16,406 nucleotides of DNA, from the NCBI GenBank assembly GCA_035406565.1, contig DAONLG010000028.1, positions 1-16,406 on the forward strand. The letters are read 5' to 3'. The DNA comes from Soehngenia sp035406565. GTDB lineage: Bacteria > Bacillota > Clostridia > Tissierellales > Tissierellaceae. Position numbers and translations under genes: made by a program. Positions 1 through 5,733 of this stretch are shown here, piece after piece. The stretch's first letter is position 1. Every line of letters begins with the position of its first letter. The notes beneath the pieces were generated by a model. The model was not told the origin of the DNA. It made no database searches and was given only the letters and a program-made list of their open reading frames with translations.

Positions 1-464
1 GTTGGATCGTAATCATCTAGGGGTTCAATTGGGAAAATAGGCATTCTCTTGTCCATTGTACCAAAGTAAACAGATAATATATTTGGATCTAATTTCTTAA
101 TTTTTTCCATTTCATTTAAAAAATTCTGATATTGAGCTTCATCTTCAAAGTATCCCAAAGTAATTGGATTTTGGGACAAAAGATACATCATATCTTCAAT
201 TTCTTTTAAGTAATTGCTTATACTTAAATCCACATATTCTAATGTTTGCGAACTAGAGGATTTTATCTGATCTTCTAATTTTACACTAGAAATATAATAA
301 TTGCTGATGCCAGAAATCAAAAGGCAAAGCACAGTCACAATTATCATGATAACCCTGACTCTGCTGCTTAAAGAGCGCAGCTTTAGCCCCTTTGCCCTGT
401 TTTTTTTGGGTTTTTCTTCTTTTTTCTTTTTCTCATTTTTAGTTTCTCGTTCTGTTATTTCCAT
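1..464 (-). CDS. Membrane receptor, N-terminal part, probable dCache methyl-accepting chemotaxis protein (3' end off the window)
   Basis: Reading the minus strand from an ATG at 464-462, an open frame of 154 codons runs to the window edge without a stop. A strong AGGAGGAG ribosome binding site sits just upstream (471-479). The first ~30 residues form a very Lys/Glu-rich cytoplasmic tail, followed by a single hydrophobic segment at about residues 36-54 (MIIVTVLCLLISG). An extracellular region then begins with a long helix (LEYVDLSISNYLKEIEDMMYLL). The last visible residues, VYFGTMDKRMPIFP and PLDDYDPT, resemble the dCache_1 pattern seen in bacterial chemoreceptors, where a DYDPR-type motif precedes RPWY. 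The expected second membrane segment, HAMP and signalling domain would lie outside the window, so a sensor kinase or diguanylate cyclase with the same sensor domain is not excluded. A possible SigD-type promoter upstream favours a chemoreceptor. Confidence 0.72.
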   Translation of the reverse strand, partial: MEITERETKNEKKKKEEKPKKNRAKGLKLRSLSSRVRVIMIIVTVLCLLISGISNYYISSVKLEDQIKSSSSQTLEYVDLSISNYLKEIEDMMYLLSQNPITLGYFEDEAQYQNFLNEMEKIKKLDPNILSVYFGTMDKRMPIFPIEPLDDYDP

Positions 465-499
465 AAATATGCTCCTCCTAAAATATTATCATACTTTAT

Positions 500-525
500 A
501 TATCGTATTATCTTTGATATATTTA
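500..525 (-). promoter_or_regulatory. Possible SigD/sigma-28-type promoter for the receptor gene
   Basis: On the minus strand TAAA (525-522), a 14-base spacer and TACGATAT (507-500) resemble the SigD consensus TAAA-N15-GCCGATAT, with six of eight bases matching in the -10 element. It lies 36 bases before the receptor ATG. Motility sigma factors commonly drive chemoreceptor genes, which supports the reading. The region is AT-rich, so a chance match is possible, and an alternative SigA reading (TTGAAT with TAATAC) is weaker. Confidence 0.4.
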
Positions 526-555
526 AGTATTCAAATATTTAAAAGGAGCATTTTT

Positions 556-1209
556 TTATAATATCTCTTCGTTTGCTATCTTCATGAGTTGTTTTTTTAA
601 GGATTCTTTTTTTAAAGCACCAGATATCAGATATCTTTCATCTATGACAAGGCTTGGAACACCAGTTATTCCCCATGCATTGGCGAGTTCTAAATCTTTC
701 TCAACTAACTCTTTAGTCTTATCATCATATAGTAATTTTTTAAAATTACTTTCATCTAATCCTATATCTTTAGCACACATTATTTGAACTTCTTCTTTAG
801 TTATATCTAAACATTCTGTTAAATGTGCTTTTTGAATTCTATCAAAATAGTCCCAATGTGCTTCTTCTCCACCCATTATAGCTGCAGCTTCGCAAGCTAT
901 AAGGCCTGGCATAGAATATGGATAATCGTGTGTGCGAGTTTTCATAAGTTCGTAATTAATAAGCTTTTCATCTGAATTATCATTCGCAGCTTTCCAATGA
1001 TTCAAAATTTCTTTTTTAGCTCTTTCTTTGTCCCCGAACATTTTGGATAAATCAACCTTTTCTTTAGCTAATGCAAAGCTATGATGATAAACATCAAGCT
1101 CAATTCCATCTTCTATGAGCTCTTTTCTTAAATGCCTTAACCTAGGCGAAAGCGCATAGCACCATGCTCATAATACATCATGAAAAAAATCTATTTTTAA
1201 TTTTTTCAT
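556..1209 (-). CDS. DsbA/FrnE-like thioredoxin-fold oxidoreductase, candidate selenoprotein (UGA read as selenocysteine at codon 14)
   Basis: Translating from the ATG at 1209-1207 gives 217 residues if the single in-frame TGA at 1168-1170 is read through. The N-terminus reads MKKLKIDFFHDVL-U-AWCYALSP, a beta strand followed by U-x-x-C at residues 14-17, where DsbA-family proteins carry C-x-x-C. The rest is an intact DsbA-family helical insertion (HWKAAN, DYPYSMPGLIACEAA, GGEEAHWDYFDRIQKAHL), followed by GITGVPSLVID with the expected cis-Pro at residue 185 and YLISGAL. The length is normal for the family. The start at 1209 has an AAAGGAG ribosome binding site 8 bases upstream. The internal ATG at 1041 has none and would remove the whole active-site strand. 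The product is probably a cytoplasmic thiol or selenol redox enzyme, as no signal peptide is seen; its substrate is unknown. It lies downstream of the terminator of the symporter gene, so it probably has its own promoter. The alternative is a pseudogene with a nonsense mutation. Confidence 0.82.
1116..1170 (-). promoter_or_regulatory. Bacterial SECIS-like hairpin downstream of the UGA
   Basis: In the transcript, 24 bases after the UGA, GCCU (1147-1144) and AGGC (1137-1134) form a perfect 4-bp upper stem. They close a six-base loop AGGUUA (1143-1138). From memory, the E. coli fdhF SECIS loop is AGGUCU, and bacterial SECIS elements carry a conserved G in the first two loop positions at about 16-37 bases from the UGA. 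Both features are met here. Further support comes from CUU (1152-1150) facing AAG (1129-1127), and from UGAGC (1170-1166), which includes the UGA, facing GCUCA (1120-1116) at the base. The lower part has large internal loops. No folding program was run. Confidence 0.65.
1168..1170 (-). other. In-frame UGA, candidate selenocysteine codon
   Basis: The codon (tca on the plus strand) lies at codon 14 of the DsbA-like gene and replaces the first Cys of the CxxC motif, giving U-A-W-C. The frame is open on both sides and homology-like sequence continues through it, so this is not a frameshift. UGA is a normal stop elsewhere in the window (end of ligA, end of the glycosidase-like gene) and Trp is encoded by UGG, so the code is not reassigned globally. 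Confidence 0.8.
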
Positions 1210-1243
1210 AAATTCCACTCCTTTTTTTATTTATACCCGAATT

Positions 1244-1272
1244 TTAAAAAAAGAAGCTGAAATCAGCTTCTT
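1244..1272 (-). terminator. Intrinsic terminator of the symporter gene
   Basis: AAGAAGCTGA and TCAGCTTCTT (1251-1260 and 1263-1272) form a perfect 10-bp inverted repeat with two bases between the arms. On the minus strand it is followed by an unbroken run of about seven T. The hairpin begins within the symporter stop codon. It should separate symporter transcription from the DsbA-like gene downstream. Confidence 0.88.
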
Positions 1273-2521
1273 ATGAATTAAATATCTCTTCGTTTAATTC
1301 TTTTTCTTGTTTTGCAATGATAGTAGTGCATACGGCATCTCCAGTAACATTTACTGCAGTTCTGCCCATGTCTACTATTCTATCAATACCCATGATAAGG
1401 CCAATGCCCTCAAGTGGTAGTCCAACCGATTGTAGTACCATTGATAGCATAATCGTACCTGCTCCTGGTACTCCAGCTGTCCCAATTGACGCTAATGTAG
1501 CAGTTAATATAACCGTTAGCATAGCTGAAAATGACAAATCTATCCCATATACTTGTGCTACGAAAAATGTTGCTACGCCCTGCATTATCGCTGTGCCGTC
1601 CATATTAACTGTCGCTCCTAAGGGAATAGTAAAGGAGGCAATATCTTTAGATATGCCTATTTTGTTTTCACATATGTCTAAAGAAAATGGAATTGTAGCA
1701 GAGCTGCTTGCTGTAGAAAATGCGACAAACATAGCAGGTGAAAATTTCTTGAAAAATTTCGATACACTCAATTTCCCTAAGCCTTTTAATAATAAGCCAT
1801 ACACTACTGTCATATGAATAATAAGTCCTAAATAGACAACTAAGATAAACTTTAGTAATGGTATCATCGCAGAATAGCCAGCAGTAGAGAATGTCTTAGC
1901 TATAAGGCCAAATACCCCAAAAGGAGCAAATAACATTACGATTTCAACAAGTTTCATCACAAGCTCGTTAAGTTCATCAAAGATCTTTAATAACGTTTTT
2001 GCTCTATCTCCTAGTATTGAAAGGGCAACTCCTGTAACTAATGCAAATATGATTATCTGAAGCATATTTCCATTAGCCATAGCAGCGATTATGTTGTTTG
2101 GTATCATCTCATAAAGCACTTGAATAAGTGGCGTCTTCTCTGCTATACTCACTTCTACAGAAGAAATGCTTCCCATATCCAACCCACTTCCAGGTTTTAA
2201 AAAATAACCTAATGCTAAAGCTAGTGTTACGGCTAGTGCTGTTGTTGTTAGATAAAAGATTATGGTCTTAACACCAACTCTTCCTAATTTTTTTATGTCT
2301 CCCATATTAGCAGCACCATTTACCAATGAAACAAATACCAATGGGATTACTACCATCATAATTGCCCTTAAGAAAATTTGTCCTAATAATTGGAATATGC
2401 CATTGATAAGAACGGTTTCCTTAAAACTCGAGCTCGGCAATTGATAAACGATTATTCCTACAATGAGTCCCAACACTAATGACACTAGAATTTTAGCAGT
2501 TAAGCTTCTTTTTTTAGCCAT
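1271..2521 (-). CDS. Dicarboxylate/amino acid:cation symporter (DAACS, GltP type), probably glutamate/aspartate
   Basis: This 416-residue polytopic membrane protein belongs to the sodium/proton-coupled glutamate transporter family. Family landmarks are in order: the serine-rich re-entrant loop HP1 (SSSATIPFS, about 272-280), the TM7 motif NMDGT (306-310), HP2 (GTAGVPGAG, about 347-355) and TM8 DMGRTAVNVTGD (384-395). By comparison with the archaeal homologue GltPh, TM8 residues D384, R387, T388, N391 and D395 correspond to D394, R397, T398, N401 and D405. The Arg contacts the substrate side-chain carboxylate in acidic amino acid transporters, so glutamate or aspartate is the likely substrate. 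C4-dicarboxylates are less likely but possible. The start has an AAGGAGGG ribosome binding site about six bases upstream. It lies in the same orientation as gatB but behind a probable terminator, so its transcription is probably separate, and its own terminator follows directly. The length is typical of the family. Confidence 0.92.
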   Translation of the reverse strand: MAKKRSLTAKILVSLVLGLIVGIIVYQLPSSSFKETVLINGIFQLLGQIFLRAIMMVVIPLVFVSLVNGAANMGDIKKLGRVGVKTIIFYLTTTALAVTLALALGYFLKPGSGLDMGSISSVEVSIAEKTPLIQVLYEMIPNNIIAAMANGNMLQIIIFALVTGVALSILGDRAKTLLKIFDELNELVMKLVEIVMLFAPFGVFGLIAKTFSTAGYSAMIPLLKFILVVYLGLIIHMTVVYGLLLKGLGKLSVSKFFKKFSPAMFVAFSTASSSATIPFSLDICENKIGISKDIASFTIPLGATVNMDGTAIMQGVATFFVAQVYGIDLSFSAMLTVILTATLASIGTAGVPGAGTIMLSMVLQSVGLPLEGIGLIMGIDRIVDMGRTAVNVTGDAVCTTIIAKQEKELNEEIFNS

Positions 2522-2550
2522 AAAATTCCCTCCTTTTATTTTATAATATC

Positions 2551-2583
2551 AAAATAAATGGAAATCTAATTTCCATTTATTTT
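2551..2583 (-). terminator. Perfect 15-bp inverted repeat over the gatB stop codon, probable operon terminator
   Basis: The arms 2551-2565 and 2569-2583 are exactly complementary and are separated only by the gatB TAG codon (2566-2568). The 3' arm on the minus strand ends ATTTATTTT, giving a U-rich side typical of AT-rich low-GC terminators, although no separate long T run follows. It closes the pcrA-ligA-gatCAB operon and lies upstream of the symporter gene. Confidence 0.6.
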
Positions 2584-3996
2584 GTCTATTAACATCTTAT
2601 TGGCAGTGTTTGGATTTGCTTTTCCTTTAGTTTTTTTCATTATTTGTCCCATTAAGAATCCCAATGCCCTATCTTTACCGTTTTTAAAGTCTTCGACAGA
2701 CTGTTGATTCTCTTTTATTACTTCGTCTATTATTTTTTCAAGCTCGTCTTCATCACTTATTTGAATAAGCCCATTCTTTTCTATTATAAAGCTAGCTGTT
2801 TTATCTGTTTCAAGCATCTCTCTTAGAACTTTTTTTGCAGTATTATTGTTTATTTTACCTGATTTTACATAGTTTAATAGTTCTGCTAATGACTGAGCAG
2901 TCAAATTCAATTCTGATATTTCTTTATCTTCTTCTTTTAATCTTCGCATTACATCTGTCATCACCCAATTAGCTGCTAATTTAGAGTCTTCGATTAGGCT
3001 TACAAGTTCTTCATAAAAGAAAGATAATTCTTTTGACTGTGTTAACACTGACGCATCGTATTCAGTGATATTGTACTGTTTTATGAATCTTTTTTTCTTT
3101 TGATCTGGCAATTCAGGCATAGTTGATTCTATTTCTTTTATCCAATCTTCCGTTAGTTGTATAGGCTTTAAATCAGCTTCAAATTGATATCTGTAATCTG
3201 AGGCTTGGAATTTTTTTCTCATTAAAATGGTTTCTCCTGTCAGTTCATTAAATCTCCTTGTTTCCTTATCAGTATTGCTGCCACTTTCTAATAATTCTAT
3301 ATGCCTTTTTTGTTCATATTCTATTGCCTTTACTACTGATTTAAAAGAGTTTAAGTTTTTAATCTCTGAAATGTTTGATTTAATTCCTTTGTCTTCGTCA
3401 ACTACATTTATGTTTACATCACATCTTAAAGAGCCTTCTTCCATTTTTACATCTGATATGCCAATGTATTTGATAGTGTTTTTTAGTTTTTCTAAAAATA
3501 GTCTTGCTTCTTCAGCTGAATTGATGTCGGGCTTGGTTACAATCTCTATTAAAGGCACACCGCTTCGGTTGAAGTCTAATAATGTCGTTTCATGATCTGT
3601 ATGAATTTGTTTGCCTGTATCTTCTTCAATGTGAATTCTTTCTAATCTGATTTTTTTAGTGCTCTCTTCTAAATCTATTTCCAAAAATCCACCTTTGCAC
3701 AAAGGAAAATCAGATTGGGATATTTGATATCCTTTAGTTAAGTCAGGATAGAAATAGCTTTTTCTGTCCATGATGATTGTCCTATCTATCTCGCAATTAA
3801 ACGCTATACCTGCCATGATAGCATACTTTACAGCTTCCTTGTCCATTACAGGCAATGCTCCTGGAAGCCCTAAACACACAGGGCATACATTTGTATTTGG
3901 CATAGCTCCAAATTCATTTTTGCAATTGCAAAACATCTTTCTTTCAGTCATCAATTCTACATGTATCTCAAGCCCTACAAGAGTTTTATAACTCAT
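2566..3996 (-). CDS. gatB: Aspartyl/glutamyl-tRNA(Asn/Gln) amidotransferase subunit B
   Basis: This is the tRNA-binding, kinase-like subunit of the GatCAB complex. The complex converts Glu-tRNA(Gln) to Gln-tRNA(Gln), and in many bacteria Asp-tRNA(Asn) to Asn-tRNA(Asn), using ammonia delivered from GatA. The 476-residue length is normal. The N-terminus carries the family hallmark GLEIHVEL, followed by CNC (C23, C25) and CPVC (C38, C41), the expected zinc-binding cysteines. The cradle continues with RKSYFYPDLTKGYQISQ. The C-terminal part is a helical tail domain of the YqeY type (about 330-476), ending MGQIMKKTKGKANP. The ATG overlaps the gatA stop codon by one base (TAATG), with AGGAG eight bases upstream, so translation is probably coupled. 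It is the last gene of the operon. Confidence 0.97.
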   Translation of the reverse strand: MSYKTLVGLEIHVELMTERKMFCNCKNEFGAMPNTNVCPVCLGLPGALPVMDKEAVKYAIMAGIAFNCEIDRTIIMDRKSYFYPDLTKGYQISQSDFPLCKGGFLEIDLEESTKKIRLERIHIEEDTGKQIHTDHETTLLDFNRSGVPLIEIVTKPDINSAEEARLFLEKLKNTIKYIGISDVKMEEGSLRCDVNINVVDEDKGIKSNISEIKNLNSFKSVVKAIEYEQKRHIELLESGSNTDKETRRFNELTGETILMRKKFQASDYRYQFEADLKPIQLTEDWIKEIESTMPELPDQKKKRFIKQYNITEYDASVLTQSKELSFFYEELVSLIEDSKLAANWVMTDVMRRLKEEDKEISELNLTAQSLAELLNYVKSGKINNNTAKKVLREMLETDKTASFIIEKNGLIQISDEDELEKIIDEVIKENQQSVEDFKNGKDRALGFLMGQIMKKTKGKANPNTANKMLIDKINGN

Positions 3997-5435
3997 TATC
4001 TAGCACTCCTTTCATAGCCATATGCTGCAGTAAATAATTTTTTCTCATTAAATCTGTTTGCAGTTATTTGTAATCCAACTGGCAAACCATCTACTTCTCC
4101 CATTGGAACACTCATAGCACATAGCCCTGCTAAGTTAACTGGAACGGTATAAGTATCTGCTTTATACATGTCTACAGGAGAATTAATCACTGAATCAAAT
4201 GGAAATGGCAAAATCGGTGAAGTTATGGATAAAATAAGATCAAAGTTTTTAAAAACTCTATCATAATCGTCCTTTATGAGAGTTCTGATCTTTAGTGCTT
4301 TTTTATAGTGTTCATCTTTATATCCTTGTGAGAGCGCATAGGTTCCCATCATTATTCTTCTCTTAGTTTCTTCACCAAATCCTTCGGTTCTTGAGTTAAT
4401 GTATAATTCATCTAATGTATCGTAATCTATAGCTCTGTGTCCATATCTTATACCATCAAATCTTGATAGATTTGTGCTAACCTCCGCTGTAGAAATTAAG
4501 TAATAAGTTTCCAATGCGTATTTTAAATATGGCAGTGAAACGTATTCTATTGTAGCGCCATTGTTTTCAAATACTTTTAAACTTCTTTCAAAAACTTCTC
4601 TTATCTTTTGATCTCCTTCGACTCTGAGTTCATCGTATTCTTTAGGGAGAGCAATTCTTAAACCCTTTAAAGATACTTCTTCAAAATTGATGTCTTCTAA
4701 TTTTGCTTTCTTAGAAGAAGTAGCATCGAGAGGATCAAAACCTACAATGCTCTTTAGTGCTATATAAGCGTCTTTTACATCTTTTCCAAAAACGCCTACT
4801 TGATCTAATGAGTTTGACATTGGCACTACGCCATATCTTGAAACAAGCCCGTATGTTGGTTTTACTCCAACGACTCCGCAATAACTTGCCGGTTGCCTTA
4901 TTGACCCTCCAGTATCTGTGCCTAAAGCAAATGCAGCTTCATTCGCTGCTATTGCAGCAGCAGAACCTCCTGATGAGCCTCCAGGAACAAAAGATTTATT
5001 TCTAGGATTTTTAGTTGGTCCAAAATATGAAGTTTCTGTAGAGCCACCCATGGCAAATTCGTCCATATTAGCTTTTCCTATGATAATCCCATCCTCCATT
5101 TTAATCTTTTCGATGACAGTTGCATCATAAGGAGGAACATATTTTTCTAGCATCTTTGAGGCACAAGTAGTTCTTAAATTTCTTGTCATTATATTGTCTT
5201 TAATAGCTATTGGTAGTCCTGCTAAAATTCCAATCTCTTTACCCTCTAAAATCTTTTGATCAACTAGCTTTGCTTTCTCTAAAGCTCTATCCGCATCAAT
5301 TGTTATATAAGCATTTATTTCATCTTCAACTTCATCTATTTTCTCTAAAAAAGCTTCAGTTACTTCATATGAAGATATTTCTTTATTCAGTATTTTTTCT
5401 CTTAATTCCCAAGATTTTAAACTAGTTATATCCAT
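3996..5435 (-). CDS. gatA: Aspartyl/glutamyl-tRNA(Asn/Gln) amidotransferase subunit A
   Basis: This is the glutaminase subunit of GatCAB, an amidase-signature enzyme that frees ammonia from glutamine for the GatB site. I chose the ATG at 5435 (479 residues) over a TTG at 5456. The ATG has an AAGGGG ribosome binding site, whereas the TTG start would lie inside gatC. The ATG numbering places the Lys/cis-Ser/Ser triad at K79 (AIKDN), S154 (GGSSGG) and S178 (GGSIRQP), the positions I recall for the well-studied S. aureus GatA. The signature continues with GVVGVKPTYGLVSRYG. The gene starts 13 bases after the gatC stop and ends overlapping the gatB start by one base. No irregularity is seen. Confidence 0.97.
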   Translation of the reverse strand: MDITSLKSWELREKILNKEISSYEVTEAFLEKIDEVEDEINAYITIDADRALEKAKLVDQKILEGKEIGILAGLPIAIKDNIMTRNLRTTCASKMLEKYVPPYDATVIEKIKMEDGIIIGKANMDEFAMGGSTETSYFGPTKNPRNKSFVPGGSSGGSAAAIAANEAAFALGTDTGGSIRQPASYCGVVGVKPTYGLVSRYGVVPMSNSLDQVGVFGKDVKDAYIALKSIVGFDPLDATSSKKAKLEDINFEEVSLKGLRIALPKEYDELRVEGDQKIREVFERSLKVFENNGATIEYVSLPYLKYALETYYLISTAEVSTNLSRFDGIRYGHRAIDYDTLDELYINSRTEGFGEETKRRIMMGTYALSQGYKDEHYKKALKIRTLIKDDYDRVFKNFDLILSITSPILPFPFDSVINSPVDMYKADTYTVPVNLAGLCAMSVPMGEVDGLPVGLQITANRFNEKKLFTAAYGYERSAR

Positions 5436-5448
5436 CACTACACCCCTT

Positions 5449-5733
5449 CTATTCAACTACTTTGAGTATTTTAAAGTAACCATATTCAGATTCAGTAGTA
5501 TTCTTAAGTACCTCTTCTCTGTCTAGAGTCTGTGCTCTATCATATTCTTTGAAAAATCCATTTTCATCACTAATTCCATAACAAGGCTCAACGCCCTCTG
5601 TATCGACAGAATTTATGTGATGAACAAAATCTAAAACTAGCGAAAATTTTTCAGTAAAACTTTCTAATTCATCATCATCAAATTTTAATTTTGCTATTTG
5701 AGCAATGTTTTTTACTTCTTCCTTATTTATCAT
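5449..5733 (-). CDS. gatC: Aspartyl/glutamyl-tRNA(Asn/Gln) amidotransferase subunit C
   Basis: A 94-residue small subunit that wraps around GatA and stabilises the complex. It has the family pattern: a short N-terminal helix beginning with INKEEVKNIAQIAKL, then LESFTEKFSLVLDFVHHINSVDTEGVEP and a C-terminal extended tail with RAQTLDREEVL. Its ATG overlaps the ligA stop codon as ATGA (5733-5730), a common translational coupling arrangement. An AGGAG-like ribosome binding site lies within the end of ligA. Placement between ligA and gatA confirms the assignment. Confidence 0.95.
   Translation of the reverse strand: MINKEEVKNIAQIAKLKFDDDELESFTEKFSLVLDFVHHINSVDTEGVEPCYGISDENGFFKEYDRAQTLDREEVLKNTTESEYGYFKILKVVE

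Noticed and set aside
301..561. Plus-strand open frame of 86 codons at the left end
   Set aside because: It lies antisense to the receptor gene, which has a strong ribosome binding site and a recognisable membrane and sensor layout. Its hydrophobic look comes from the complement of Lys/Glu-rich codons.
556..1041. A 161-residue protein starting at the ATG at 1041
   Set aside because: No ribosome binding site precedes it, and it lacks the first beta strand and active site of the thioredoxin fold. The frame continues upstream through the UGA to a well-placed start at 1209.
1168..1170. The DsbA-like gene as a pseudogene broken by a nonsense mutation
   Set aside because: The rest of the frame is intact, the UGA falls precisely on a redox Cys position, and a SECIS-like hairpin follows at the right distance. 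It remains the main alternative if the genome lacks Sec machinery.
1168..1170. Global reassignment of UGA to Trp or Gly
   Set aside because: UGA ends ligA and the glycosidase-like gene at positions that fit operon spacing, and Trp codons in the window are UGG.
1317..1817. Plus-strand open frame of 166 codons
   Set aside because: It is antisense to the well-conserved symporter, and no ribosome binding site or family resemblance is seen.
5436..5456. TTG at 5456 as the gatA start
   Set aside because: It overlaps gatC. The ATG at 5435 has the ribosome binding site and gives triad numbering K79/S154/S178, matching the characterised family member.
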